DNA of 56,752 nucleotides, taken from NCBI GenBank assembly GCA_046565505.1, contig JBKHYJ010000113.1, forward strand, positions 1-56,752, in the 5' to 3' direction. The notes under the pieces are model-generated. The model saw only the letters and a program-made list of their open reading frames with translations, made no database searches and was not told the origin of the DNA. The translations under genes and the position numbers were made by a program. This DNA comes from JBKHYJ01 sp046565505 (lineage in GTDB: Bacteria; Acidobacteriota; Blastocatellia; UBA7656). Shown here one piece after another: positions 18,369-27,904 of this stretch. How positions within the stretch are numbered: the stretch's first letter is position 1; each line of letters begins with the position of its first letter.

Positions 18369-18712
18369 AACAGGCGACTAAGACAGGAGCCAGGCGGTAT
18401 ATGAGCGATGAGGGATTCAGCGAACTTGAGAAGTCGCTGAATCAAGCCCTGGCTCACACACGCGGCGAGAAAGGTGAGTATAAAGAAAAGAAGCTCGTTG
18501 CGCAGCCACCGCCAAAGTCAAGATCAAGTGTTAACATTGTGCGGCTGCGCCATCGGCGTAACTGCTCACAAGCGATGTTCGCACGTATGCTCAACGTCAG
18601 CACAAAGACGGTGCAGGCATTGGAGCAGGGGACGCGCAAGCCGAGTGACGCGGCACTAAAGCTGTTGGCAGTCGCCGAAAAGCATACCGAAACCCTGTTG
18701 GATTCCGTGTAA
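18365..18712 (+). CDS. Xre/HigA-type antitoxin
   Basis: A 115-residue protein. The last 60 residues form a helix-turn-helix (SQAMFARMLNVSTKTVQALE followed by QGTRKPSDAALKLL), typical of HigA-type antitoxins that bind the operon promoter. The first half is a charged toxin-binding-type extension. The ATG overlaps the toxin stop by 4 nt and follows a GAGGAG site. The antitoxin frame is intact although the toxin is broken, as often seen when a toxin has been inactivated. It sits 290 bp before the integrase. Confidence 0.8.
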   Translation: MKQATKTGARRYMSDEGFSELEKSLNQALAHTRGEKGEYKEKKLVAQPPPKSRSSVNIVRLRHRRNCSQAMFARMLNVSTKTVQALEQGTRKPSDAALKLLAVAEKHTETLLDSV

Positions 18713-19001
18713 CCAGATTCCTGGAATTTGCACCATGACCAAAGCGATTTGGTGACATAACCCACACCGAGCTCGGGGCGTGCATACACAGGCTGCTTTC
18801 CAAGCCATTCATATCAATCCCTGCCGATGGAAGTTAACAATGACAAGCCGGGTTTCCAAACTTAGCGCGGATGAAACGAAGGACGAGTCTCTACGGAAAG
18901 AAAAGACAACCCGTTAGGCTCGACGAGATAGTTTTCAATCAGGCTCAATAAAGCCTAAGAGATGGAAGAACGGTGACAAGGGGTACACGATACGCTACCG
19001 T

Positions 19002-20093
19002 GTGCGCGACCCGGGCAGTGAAACAGGGTGGCGCTACAAGAGAGGGAGTCTTCGAGGCGTCGGTGGCAAACAGGCAAAGAAGATTCTTGCGGAAAGGCTC
19101 AACGAAGTAAACGCCGCCAATAACAATCCGGGTAAGCATGCGCTCTCCATGACATTCGCTGATCTTGCCTCCGGGTTGTGGAAAAACTATCTGGGGAACA
19201 AGCGGATCAAACCGTCAACCGCCCATAGCTATGACTCGATGATTGAAAAGCACCTGATACCGGCCTTCGGGGCTATGCAGCTAGGTCAAATAACAACGCT
19301 GGACGTGACTGAGTTCTTCAACAAGGCGCAGGAGAAGCTTGCTTCTAAGTACATGCTAAACCTGTATGCTTTGCTAAGTAGCATGTTTGATGTCGCCGTG
19401 CAGCATGACCTCATAGGAACATCACCGGTTCGGAGAAAACTTCATCGCCCTCAGCACGAGCCTAAAGAGAAACCGATCTTATCAGCAGAGCAGGTCAGGA
19501 AAGTGATCGAAGCTGTTGCCGACGACTACAAGCCGCTGTTTGTTGTTACAGCAGTAACGGGCATGCGAATAGGAGAGGTTCTCGCGTTGAGATGGCAGGA
19601 CGTAGACCTTGACGCAAGGAAGATGACCGTCAGGCACAACCTCTGGCGCGGGCTGTTAGGCACTCCCAAGACGAAGGCGAGCGCAAAGACTCGCAACCTA
19701 TCTGATTTGCTAGTTACCGCCTTTCGGATACAGAGATTAAAATCAAGGTTCACCCAACCGGATGACTTCATTTTCACCCGGCGGGATGGTAGCCCGTATG
19801 ACCGGGACAGGCTGAGGGAGAGCGTCCTTTATCCTGCTCTCGACGCAACGGAAATAGAACGCAAGCCTCGCCAGCACGGGTTTCACCTGTTCAGGCACAC
19901 TTGCGGCAGCATCGTTTATGCCCTGACGGGCGATATAAGGTTGGCTAAAGACGCTCTGGCACACAGCCGAATAAGCACGACCTCCGATATCTACGTGCAT
20001 ACCGACGAAGTGCCTGCGGAGGTAGCTGAGATGGTGGGGCGCGAAATCAACTTTACCCTTACTGCACCTCAAGAAAGCGAACTAGTCCAATGA
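19002..20093 (+). CDS. Tyrosine-type site-specific integrase
   Basis: A 363-residue phage/ICE-type integrase. The core-binding (SAM-like) domain is at about 50-135 and the catalytic domain at about 155-345. Catalytic residues are R189 (TGMRIGE), a lysine near 223-225, H295-x-x-R298 (HLFRH), H321 (AHSRISTT) and nucleophile Y331. The GTG at 19002 lacks a ribosome site, and the frame remains open and protein-like back to 18918 (including KPKRWKNGDKGYTIRYR), with no start codon before a TAG at 18915. An ATG at 18871 with a Lys/Arg-rich stretch lies in another frame, so the true 5' end may be frameshifted. A terminator and the tRNA-fMet block follow directly, so this enzyme probably recombines at that block. 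Confidence 0.85.
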   Translation: MRDPGSETGWRYKRGSLRGVGGKQAKKILAERLNEVNAANNNPGKHALSMTFADLASGLWKNYLGNKRIKPSTAHSYDSMIEKHLIPAFGAMQLGQITTLDVTEFFNKAQEKLASKYMLNLYALLSSMFDVAVQHDLIGTSPVRRKLHRPQHEPKEKPILSAEQVRKVIEAVADDYKPLFVVTAVTGMRIGEVLALRWQDVDLDARKMTVRHNLWRGLLGTPKTKASAKTRNLSDLLVTAFRIQRLKSRFTQPDDFIFTRRDGSPYDRDRLRESVLYPALDATEIERKPRQHGFHLFRHTCGSIVYALTGDIRLAKDALAHSRISTTSDIYVHTDEVPAEVAEMVGREINFTLTAPQESELVQ

Positions 20094-20123
20094 AGCAGAT
20101 GAAGGCTTGTTGAATGCAAAATG

Positions 20124-20169
20124 AAAACAGGGTCCGATCAGGTATTGAACCCTAATTGGACCCTGTTTT
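20124..20169 (+). terminator. Rho-independent terminator after the integrase
   Basis: A perfect 12-bp stem, AAAACAGGGTCC (20124-20135) with GGACCCTGTTTT (20158-20169), encloses a 22-nt loop and is followed by another T. It lies 31 bp after the integrase stop and 8 bp before the tRNA block. Confidence 0.8.
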
Positions 20170-20176
20170 TCGTAAC

Positions 20177-20221
<45 letters not shown>

Positions 20222-20410
20222 TATCAATTTCTTTGCCCGTCTTTTGTTTTCTTGAGTTTCCTTTATACACTTTTGCTCATTTTTGTACATTTTAGTACGC
20301 AACCTTGCCTTATCCTTGCCTTGAAATTCGCAAGCTATGGCTCGGCGCGGTTTAGGTGAGGTGTGCTTACAAAGGGATGTTCTAGTGGTTTGAGTCAGTC
20401 CCTTCCCTGA
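20222..20410. other. AT-rich stretch beside the attachment block, no gene
   Basis: No coding signal. The sequence is T-rich, with short direct repeats (CCTTGCCTTATCCTTGCCTT, and GTAC twice around ATTTTA). It could hold arm-type integrase or host-factor sites, but nothing decisive is visible. Confidence 0.35.
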
Positions 20411-20485
20411 TTAGACCTCGCCGCACATATAGCCGATGACTATGCGGCCGGGCCTCATGAAGTCATTGATTGCCATCCCTTCCCA
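20411..20485 (-). pseudogene. Remnant of a UDP-sugar (nucleotide-sugar) dehydrogenase
   Basis: About 24 residues on the minus strand read EGMAINDFMRPGRIVIG before a stop at 20411. This matches the REGxAxxDFxxPDRxVIG signature of UDP-glucose/UDP-mannuronate dehydrogenases. Nothing of the rest of the gene remains. It is one of several gene fragments next to the attachment block. Confidence 0.5.
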
Positions 20486-20579
20486 TCATCTACAGGTTCA
20501 GTATGTCTGATCTCTATGAATCTTCGAGTCGAGCTGGACCAGATGTCAATGTTTGAGATGCGTATCGTGAATGGCGGCC

Positions 20580-21044
20580 TTATGGACCCTTCCCGTCTTT
20601 TGGCTCTTCCGCCCAGAATATCCATTCTGCACCATTCCGGTGCTTCTTGCGTTGAGGGAGTATGCCCCGCTCTTCCAACAACTCGCGGGCGTATCGTTGC
20701 ACCTTAGTGTATAGATAATGGGAAGCGTCCGAATAAGACCAACCCTGTCCCGGCAACGCAGTCCTTTCGTAAGCCGACTCTAATCGCTTCTGGTGCTTTT
20801 CGAAAATGGCGGCGACGCGCTCGGCTGCCTCGCGGCAGATGGCTTCAAACTCGGCGCGCTCTTGAGCGCCCATCACCGGGAAATTCGGCTCGTAATAACG
20901 CTCCGCCGGGTATTTCCTCTCCCACTCTTCGGAGTCACGCAGCAATTCACTTTTAACCATTTCGTTGACGTGCCTGTGAACTGCGGGCTGTGAGATGCTT
21001 AGCTGCTTAGCAATCTGTGCAATCGTCATCGGCCCTCTGGCCAC
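20580..21044 (-). CDS. Winged-helix (ArsR/MarR-like) DNA-binding protein
   Basis: A 154-residue protein with an N-terminal helix-turn-helix (MTIAQIAKQLSISQPAVHRHV) and wing. A charged helical C-terminus with a Trp-Ser-Tyr patch follows and may sense a ligand or dimerise. No cysteine or histidine metal cluster is visible. The start used is the GTG at 21044, but protein-like sequence continues upstream in frame (ADPALEAILNLV) into the antisense side of the kelch pseudogene, so the original N-terminus was longer and may have been cut by a rearrangement near 21.08 kb. No good ribosome site is seen. Confidence 0.6.
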   Translation of the reverse strand: MARGPMTIAQIAKQLSISQPAVHRHVNEMVKSELLRDSEEWERKYPAERYYEPNFPVMGAQERAEFEAICREAAERVAAIFEKHQKRLESAYERTALPGQGWSYSDASHYLYTKVQRYARELLEERGILPQRKKHRNGAEWIFWAEEPKDGKGP

Positions 21045-21084
21045 GAGATTTAAGATCGCTTCCAGGGCCGGGTCAGCGGCTTGA

Positions 21085-21804
21085 TGCGCTCCTGGCTTTT
21101 GACACCAAACGCGGGCGCGTCGTGCTGTTTGGCGACAGTAACGATAAGCAGCGTCTGGGGGATACGTGGGAGTTAGACGGGTCGAAGTGGAAGCTCGTTG
21201 CTACCGATGGGCCGGAAGCGCGAAGTCTAGGCGCTATGGCTTATGACGAACAGCGCGGGCGTATGGTTTTATTCGGCGGCAGTAACGCACAGCGTCAACC
21301 GCTAGGAGATACTTGGGAGTGGGACGGTAAGCAATGGATGAGGATAAATGTGGCCGGCGGGCCATCGCCGCGCGGCGCGCACGTGATGGTATATCCTGCC
21401 GGACGCCGAACCGTAATATTGATGGGCGGCTCGAAAGAACAGGCGCTCAGCGACCTATGGGAATGGGACGGTAAGTCTTGGAATCAACTTGCTCAACCTG
21501 AGGTGCCGCCGCGCCTGCATTTCGCTTTCGGATACGACAGCCGCCGCGCATGCCTGGTCGTTTTCGGAGGTTTCGGAGCTCATGGACGCATTGGTGACAC
21601 CTGGGAGTGGGATGGGAAGACTTGGCAGGAGTTTAAATCCCCGGTCCATCTGCGCGGGCTGAACCTGACGGAGTCTATTTCGCCGATCACGGGTTCATCA
21701 TCTTCGGCGGGATTGTTGGACAGGGACTGGCCGTGTCTGAAAGAACCCGCGTTAACGATCTGTGGGAGTGGAACGGCAAAGACTGGAAGCGTCTTTCGCC
21801 CTAA
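21085..21804 (+). pseudogene. Kelch-repeat protein, 5'-truncated and frameshifted
   Basis: Repeated blocks of about 55 residues with RGRVVLFGG and GDTWEWDGKxW mark a kelch beta-propeller. Four blocks read in one frame to about 21635 (GDTWEWDGKTWQEF). The next block continues one base back in another frame (GPSARAEPDG, then FIIFGG, NDLWEWNGKDW) and ends at a TAA at 21802-21804. The start and any signal peptide are missing, because the frame runs into the antisense of the winged-helix gene near 21085. It is therefore a non-functional fragment of a probably exported protein. Confidence 0.75.
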
Positions 21805-21833
21805 TCGAGCGCCCTTCCGTTACTTACTGTCCG

Positions 21834-22187
21834 TCAAAAAGCGTCCGAAGCCTCCCCTACTTCAAGCCCGACATCTTTGCGCATGGCGGTCTTGAATCCT
21901 TGGGCCTCGACCGTAATACGGCATCTTCCCGGAATGAGCGACGGAAAGACATAGATGCCCGAATCATTAGTCGTCGCCGTCCGCCGGTTAAGCCAGGTTG
22001 CCTGGTTGGCAATCGAGACTTGAGCATTAGGGATCACAGCGCCCGTCGAATCCAACACAATCCCTCTCAGGACCGATGTGCCTTCCTGGGCAAATGACGG
22101 CAACGCGTGAGTCAACAGTGAAAAGACTACAAGAAAAAAGGTTGCGCTCTTGCCTATTCTTCTACTGAACCCGTGACTGAAAAGCAT
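21834..22187 (-). pseudogene. N-terminal fragment of an Oar-like TonB-dependent receptor
   Basis: A 117-residue frame with a signal peptide (hydrophobic core ATFFLVVFSLL, Ala-x-Ala-type cut near FAQ) and the start of a carboxypeptidase-regulatory-like domain (LRGIVLDSTGAVIPNAQVSI, SGIYVFPSLIPG). The same domain opens the full receptors at 22915 and 38934. The frame stops abruptly after GLEVGEA, where receptors continue for another thousand residues. The ATG has AAAGGAG upstream, so expression of a short secreted domain is possible, but truncation is the simpler reading. Confidence 0.75.
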
Positions 22188-22385
22188 TGTGTCTCCTTTC
22201 TATTACTAGTAGCGGAATGCAATCACTCCAGACCGCAAGTTTAGTCTGGCTGTGATAAATAAATCAGAGGACCATCGACAATGTATGGCCCGGTTCAAAT
22301 CATGAATGGTTACTTCAGCCATCCCCCTTATCATTCGAGTCTGGTGAATAAGATTAGTCATGCTTCGATAGAAGTTTGACGGCGA

Positions 22386-22751
22386 TTGAATGCGCTGCCC
22401 TTGAGAGTGCCGCAATCAGCGGGCGAGTTCCGGGCGCGGAAGGTGAGGCTGCTTTCATATACCATCGCAAAGATAAAACTTCACGAGAACGTTGAGCGCA
22501 CCGAGCGCGAGTCCGAAATATTCATTGCTTGGGCTCCGCGCTTCGACAGCTTCAGCAGGGGCATTGACTATATTTTCGCATCCTATGAAGAGAATCCCTA
22601 CGAGATGAAAGAGGCCGCGCTAGGGTATTGTGCTTTTAGATATACAGGTGTAGATTACACCCATCGAAAGCAAATAACGGCTCATTTAATTCATACCGGG
22701 AATCGCGCAGGCGTTGGGCCGATAATTGTTTTTGTCATTCTTCGTTTTTAA
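22386..22751 (+). CDS. Doubtful open frame, 121 aa
   Basis: The only sizeable frame in the 700-bp stretch between the Oar fragment and the full receptor. It starts at a weak codon (TTG) without a ribosome site. The encoded protein has no domain I know, and its last third looks like translated non-coding AT-rich sequence. The middle (ERESEIFIAWAPRFDSFSRG) could be a remnant. The remainder of 22188-22914 shows nothing else. Confidence 0.2.
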   Translation: MNALPLRVPQSAGEFRARKVRLLSYTIAKIKLHENVERTERESEIFIAWAPRFDSFSRGIDYIFASYEENPYEMKEAALGYCAFRYTGVDYTHRKQITAHLIHTGNRAGVGPIIVFVILRF

Positions 22752-22914
22752 TAGATAGATTACATTAAAGAAAATCTTTGAACTAGAGATGCTCGGCAAG
22801 CAGTCCATGCCATCTCTTCGGTTTGCCCGCTCTCTTTTGGTCCATACTCCATCGTGGTATCGCTTTATTGCGAGCCAGTGCAAGCGATTTCTCTTCAGCA
22901 TAGGAGGCATCACC

Positions 22915-25900
22915 ATGAAAAACTCGATTCGCTTTCTAGCTCCGTGCCTCATTGCGGTTATGACTGCGCTCACAGCCATCGCGCAGACAGGCACGTCACG
23001 CATCGTGGGGACCGTGACAGACCAGCAGGGGGCCGTCATTGCCGACGCGCAGGTGACCGCAATGAATGAAGCGACGGGCGTCACCTACACGAACAGAACT
23101 ACATCAGCAGGGGTCTACGTCTTCCCCGATGTTCCAGCCGGACAGTACTCCGTCACGGTCGAGGTGTCTGGCTTTCGAAGGTTCATTAGCAAACAGAACG
23201 TGCTCACGGTCGGCTCGCCGCTCGTAGTTGACGTGGTTATGGAGGTCGGCGCGACAACTGAGACGGTCGAAGTGCAGGGCGGCTTTGAGCGGATTGACAC
23301 TTCTCACGCGATGCTCGGAGACGTGGTAGGGCAACGCGCAATCCGCGACCTTCCGCTCAATGGTCGCAACCCGCTCACGCTCATCACGCTCGAGCCGGGA
23401 CTCGTGCAGCGCACGACCAACGGCGCGGGCTCAGGCACTCATGTTAACGGCTCGCGCGATCGCTCGCACAACGTCACCATTGACGGCATTGACGCCAACG
23501 AGCCATCTGTCCCGAACCCTCAATCTAACCTCTACCGCCTGAATCCTGACAACGTGCAGGAGTACAGAGTGGTCACGCACAACCCGACCGCCGAGCTCGG
23601 GCGCAACAGCGGCGCGAATGTCGCAATAGCCACGCGCTCCGGGACGAACGATTTTCACGGGGACGTGTTCGAGTTCTTCCGCAACGACAAACTTAACGCG
23701 AACGAGTGGTTCAATAACGCGCAGAAGGTCGAGCGGCCAAATCTGAGGCTCAATATGTTCGGCGTCGAGGCGGGCGGTCCAATCAGGAAAGACCGGACCT
23801 TCTTCTTCGGCGGCTGGCAGGGGCAGCGCATAATCTTCTCTCAGCCCATAGCCCAGAGCTTCGGCATACCAACTACCTACACCGACCTGGCGCGTAGCGG
23901 GGTGTTCCGCTACTTCATACCTGACCCGAAGAACCCGCTCGTTATCAACGGACGCACCATCCAGCAGAACGACCCGCTGTTGGTTGACCCAAACACCGGC
24001 GCGCTCCGTGTGCCGCTGTGCGGCGGGGGGGTGACGGTTAACTGCGTCGCGTCCTACAACATTTTCGCCAGCGACCCTCGGAGGATAGGCTTGGATCAGA
24101 TGATCGGCGCGTTCTTAAACAAGTACCCATCGCCGAATGCGTTTTCGATAGGCGACGGGCTTAATACGGCAGGCTTCGTCTGGAATCCGCCGCAGCGGAC
24201 CGTCGGGCCTAGCTTCATCGGCCGGATCGATCACAAGTTCGACGAGAACAATTCATTCTTCGGGCGTTACATTCATGCCGATAACGATTCGAAGGATGGC
24301 GACCTGCTCAACGCCCGGCCAAAAGTGTTCCCGAACTTCCCGCCGCTGGGCGAGACGCTGCGCCAGTCGCGCAACCTCGCGCTCAATTACCGCCGGGTCA
24401 TCTCGCCCAGCGTCGTCAACGAGTTCATCACAGGGTTCGCCCGCTTCAAGTTCTTTTTCACATTCGGAGAGTCGAACCCGGACTTCCCGGACATCGAGCC
24501 TTACGACTTTGCGAACATAAGTGAGCCGGTGCTAAACACCCCTCACACCGAGCGCGCGCTGACGACGATTCAGTTTGTTGACAACCTCAGCGTCACACGC
24601 GGGGCGCACGTCATCCGCGCCGGATTCAACATTCGGTTGCTTCGCCACAACGACGTTCGCGGCCTCGTCGGCGGCTTCAACCTCGCGCCCACTATTACCT
24701 TTTCGGCTGCCACCAGGGCGCCGCAGGGGTTTACATTCCCGACGACCTTCTTGCCCATCTCGTCGACAAACCCGAACGGGCGGGCGGGGATCGCAAGTAC
24801 GGACCTGTCGCGGTTGCAGAGCGCGGTTAACGACCTGCTCGGCATCCCCGCGCGAATCACCCAAGGGTACATAGGCAATCTCAACGACGACAAATTCCTC
24901 GGCACCGGCGGGTTGTTTGTCAGCGGCACACGCGCCAAGCAGTACAACTACTATATACAGGACGAGTGGAAGGTCACGCCGCGGCTGACGATGAACTACG
25001 GGTTGAGAATTGAATACAACCCGGCGCCTACAGAGGCAAACAACCGGGTATATGTGCCCGACAAGCCCATCGACGGCTCTCAAGGGCTTATCAATTTCGT
25101 GCGAGACAAGCGATGGTATAGCAACGGCAACTCGGTTGCCTTCGCTCCCAGGCTCAGCTTCGCATGGGACCCCTGGGGGAAGGGCGAGACTGTGATTCGC
25201 GTCGGCTATGGCATCGCTTATGACCCGATCTCCACTTTCATGGTTACGGCAATCGCGGGCAAGGTTCCGGGTCTGGGCACTCAATGCCGCGTGACCGTCG
25301 GGCAGGCCCCCGCTGCCGGATGCCCCGCAGTCCCCGACTTGAGGATCAGCGAGGGTTTCCCGCAGACACTGCCGCCGCCGAACCTCAAGCCTTCAACTTT
25401 CACCGGGCCGCCTCCTGCCCCGCGATTGACTGCCCCCGATATTGGAGCGTTCGATCAAAACCTGAAACTTCCGACCGTGCACGAATGGAACCTCAACATT
25501 CAGCGCACGCTACCCTGGGGGTTCGTCGCGCAGGTTGGGTATGTAGGAAAACGCGGCACGCGACTGCTTCGCGCTTACGACCTCAATCAGGCCAAGACCG
25601 ATCAGCCCGGACTGCTCGATTCATTCCTCGCAGCACAGGTGAACCTGGCGAGAGGTTGCAGGCCGGATGGTACGGGCTGCCCCGCCGGAGTTACCGGCCA
25701 GCAGATCGGTATTCTGGCAACATTGTTCCCCGGCACAAGCGGCATCAATTCTGCGACAAGCATACTGGACCTACAGCGCAACGCCTACGCCAATCTCTTG
25801 CAGAGGATTGATCAGACCGATATCCTTGCGAAAGGATTCCCCGCAAACTTTTTCAGGCCCAACCCGCAGTTCAGCCAGATCTTCTACATTGATTCGGGCG

Positions 25901-26763
25901 GCAACTCTTACTATCACGCGTTGCAGGTGCAACTGCGAAAGCAGTTCTCGCAGGGGTTGACCTACGGGCTAGCTTACACGCTCGGCAAATCAATTGACGA
26001 CATGTCAGTTGACCCCGTAGGCGCGGCGTCGGGCGGCGGGCTTTCGACGACGAACTCCCGCACGCCAACCGACATTAGAAACTGGCGGCTAGACCGTGGC
26101 CGTTCCGACTTCGACAACCGGCACGTGCTGGTGACTTATGGGTTGTGGGATGTTCCAGTGGGCAGAAACCGCAAGTTCTTTGCGAACGCTTCCGGTATCA
26201 TTAACCATGTCATTGGCGGCTGGACACTCAACGGCATATTCAATTACCAGTCAGGAGAGCCGTACAACGTGAACTCCGGCGCGCTCACAGCCGCGAACAC
26301 GCACGTTTCGCGCGCAGACATAATCGGCCCGACGCCTGAGACGGGCCTCTTTGAGGTTCCGGGCGTGATCGGCCCGGTCGTCTTTGACGCGAAGGGGTTT
26401 GTGAACAACTGCGTCGAGACCGCAAACGGTGGGAAGTTCTGCATCCCGGCTCCGGGCAAGAACGGCAATCAGGGGCGCAACATCTTCAATAGTCCTTCGT
26501 ACTGGAACTTCGACTTCGGACTGCTTAAGATGTTCTCCATCACCGAGCGATTCAAATTGCAGTTCCGCACGGAAATGTTTAACGCGTTCAACCACGTCAA
26601 CTTTGAGAACCCGCGCAACGCGACTGTAGGCTCGCCTACTATAACTTCGACGCTGTTCGGGCAGACCTGCTGTATATCAGCCGCGACGCCTTCGACGGCT
26701 TCGATCTTGGCGTTGGGCGAGGCCCCGCGCGTCATCCAGTTCGCGCTTAAACTGACATTCTAG
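22915..26763 (+). CDS. Oar-like TonB-dependent outer-membrane receptor
   Basis: A 1282-residue outer-membrane protein. A signal peptide (residues 1-24, ending TAIAQ) is followed by a carboxypeptidase-regulatory-like beta-sandwich (about 27-115; RIVGTVTDQQGAVIADAQV). A plug region comes next (DLPLNGRNPLTLITLEPGLV, then DGIDANEPS), then a long beta-barrel ending in aromatic F (FALKLTF), the usual barrel signature. Such receptors are abundant in Acidobacteriota and import or bind large substrates with TonB energy; this one's substrate is unknown. The ATG at 22915 was chosen for the AGGAGG seven nt upstream; the frame is open back to 22789. It is complete and stands alone on the plus strand. Confidence 0.85.
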   Translation: MKNSIRFLAPCLIAVMTALTAIAQTGTSRIVGTVTDQQGAVIADAQVTAMNEATGVTYTNRTTSAGVYVFPDVPAGQYSVTVEVSGFRRFISKQNVLTVGSPLVVDVVMEVGATTETVEVQGGFERIDTSHAMLGDVVGQRAIRDLPLNGRNPLTLITLEPGLVQRTTNGAGSGTHVNGSRDRSHNVTIDGIDANEPSVPNPQSNLYRLNPDNVQEYRVVTHNPTAELGRNSGANVAIATRSGTNDFHGDVFEFFRNDKLNANEWFNNAQKVERPNLRLNMFGVEAGGPIRKDRTFFFGGWQGQRIIFSQPIAQSFGIPTTYTDLARSGVFRYFIPDPKNPLVINGRTIQQNDPLLVDPNTGALRVPLCGGGVTVNCVASYNIFASDPRRIGLDQMIGAFLNKYPSPNAFSIGDGLNTAGFVWNPPQRTVGPSFIGRIDHKFDENNSFFGRYIHADNDSKDGDLLNARPKVFPNFPPLGETLRQSRNLALNYRRVISPSVVNEFITGFARFKFFFTFGESNPDFPDIEPYDFANISEPVLNTPHTERALTTIQFVDNLSVTRGAHVIRAGFNIRLLRHNDVRGLVGGFNLAPTITFSAATRAPQGFTFPTTFLPISSTNPNGRAGIASTDLSRLQSAVNDLLGIPARITQGYIGNLNDDKFLGTGGLFVSGTRAKQYNYYIQDEWKVTPRLTMNYGLRIEYNPAPTEANNRVYVPDKPIDGSQGLINFVRDKRWYSNGNSVAFAPRLSFAWDPWGKGETVIRVGYGIAYDPISTFMVTAIAGKVPGLGTQCRVTVGQAPAAGCPAVPDLRISEGFPQTLPPPNLKPSTFTGPPPAPRLTAPDIGAFDQNLKLPTVHEWNLNIQRTLPWGFVAQVGYVGKRGTRLLRAYDLNQAKTDQPGLLDSFLAAQVNLARGCRPDGTGCPAGVTGQQIGILATLFPGTSGINSATSILDLQRNAYANLLQRIDQTDILAKGFPANFFRPNPQFSQIFYIDSGGNSYYHALQVQLRKQFSQGLTYGLAYTLGKSIDDMSVDPVGAASGGGLSTTNSRTPTDIRNWRLDRGRSDFDNRHVLVTYGLWDVPVGRNRKFFANASGIINHVIGGWTLNGIFNYQSGEPYNVNSGALTAANTHVSRADIIGPTPETGLFEVPGVIGPVVFDAKGFVNNCVETANGGKFCIPAPGKNGNQGRNIFNSPSYWNFDFGLLKMFSITERFKLQFRTEMFNAFNHVNFENPRNATVGSPTITSTLFGQTCCISAATPSTASILALGEAPRVIQFALKLTF

Positions 26764-26797
26764 CACTACGTGCTGAAGTCCTAGCGCTCCATAACCT

Positions 26798-26830
26798 AAT
26801 TATAGGGGGGTGACAAGCCTCCCTATAATT
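26798..26830. terminator. Inverted repeat after the Oar-like receptor
   Basis: A perfect 10-bp stem, AATTATAGGG (26798-26807) and CCCTATAATT (26821-26830), with a 13-nt loop, 34 bp after the receptor stop. It may terminate transcription, although no T-run follows. It could also be an IS end, since IS630 remnants start just downstream. Confidence 0.45.
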
Positions 26831-26908
26831 CGCTTCGAACCAAGGCTATTCAGTCGTCGGGAGTGCAGAAGGTTATTAAGCCACCGATGGGCATATTGAT
26901 TCCAGCGG

Positions 26909-27030
26909 CGATACCAGCAAGAGGACTTAGAGGCAGCTTTGTTCGACAAGCCGCGCTCTGGCAAGCCTCCCTTAATTGATGGCACTCAGCGGGCGAAGGT
27001 CACAGCCTTGACTTGCTCAGATGCACCGCC
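26909..27030 (+). pseudogene. IS630-type transposase remnant (HTH region)
   Basis: The frame reads RYQQEDLEAALFDKPRSG and then QRAKVTALTCSDAP, matching the linker after the helix-turn-helix of IS630-type transposases (GLEAALxDKPRxG, ALACSDAP). Upstream the frame is broken by a TGA, and IDS in another frame suggests a lost base. Downstream it runs directly into the CorC fragment. It is a short decayed piece of the same subgroup as the transposase starting at 56687. Confidence 0.6.
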
Positions 27031-27505
27031 TTTGGACCTGAGGGCACTACTTAAACCTCCACTGTTCGTGTCCGAAAGCATGCCCGCGCTGAGAGCCATC
27101 GACATGTTCAAGAAGTCCGGCCTGCACAGCGCTCTAGTCGTCGATGAGTATGGGGGGATTGAAGGGATAGTGACAGTAAACGATATCCTTCAAGCAATCG
27201 TCGGTGAAATGCCGTCCATCTACGAGCCTTCCGAGCAGCCGGTAGTACAGCGCGCTGATGGCTCCTGGCTCATAGACGGCAGTTTACCCATTGATGAATT
27301 CAAAGACACCTTCCATATAGACAGGTTGCCGCGCGAAGAGCAGGCTATTTATAGAACGCTGAATGGCTTCATCCTCTCTTACCTCGGGCGCATACCAGCC
27401 GTAGCCGACCGGTTCGAGTGCGGCGGCTTCCGATTCGAAGTGATAGACATGGACAGAAACCGGGTGGATAAGGTGCTCGTTACTCCCCGCCCCCGAGTGG
27501 GGTGA
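27031..27505 (+). pseudogene. C-terminal fragment of a CorC/HlyC-type (CNNM) transporter
   Basis: About 157 residues hold one CBS domain (ESMPALRAIDMFKKSG, ALVVDEYGGIEGIVT, NDILQAIVG) and the transporter-associated CorC_HlyC domain (DGSWLIDGSLPIDEF, LGRIPAVADRFECGGFRFEV). The membrane DUF21 domain and first CBS domain of these Mg/Co-efflux-type proteins are missing. The fragment is joined in frame to an IS630 transposase piece, so an open chimera of 188 residues from 26939 exists, but it can hardly work as a transporter. Confidence 0.75.
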
Positions 27506-27904
27506 TAGGTGGTTGATTCGGGTAAGCCCATCCAAAGGGTAACCACCTGCAGGAAGAGGCTCGGATCAACATTAATCTCGGACGTATTGTGTGACCTTCT
27601 GCCAGCATTGTCAGTAGAACTATAGTATAAGGAGCCCTATGGCGTGTGCATCGTCAAAAAAGGAATGTCATAGGGAATAGTGTTCTTGAGGGTAAGTATG
27701 GGCCATATCGCCTGGCATACATGGAAGGCACTAGCGGTGCCGTCATCATGGCTGATACGATAGAGGTTAATGACCTTTGCTCGTGGGCTACGGCAGCAAT
27801 AGAAACTAACGCCAACCGGGAGTTCTACGTATGATTAGGGTGGTAACGAGTAAGGCAACAGGGCCATTCCTGCTTGTCGCTTTTTTAATCTTCCCCCTGC
27901 CCCT
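27506..27904. other. Intergenic stretch without a convincing gene
   Basis: It holds an 8-bp inverted repeat (AGGTGGTT 27507-27514, AACCACCT 27541-27548) and a 62-codon plus-strand frame at 27646-27834 that begins at a GTG and matches nothing I know. Nothing else is supported. Confidence 0.3.

Noticed and set aside
27646..27834. A 62-codon frame starting at GTG
   Set aside because: No ribosome site of note, no recognisable domain and no coupling to neighbours.
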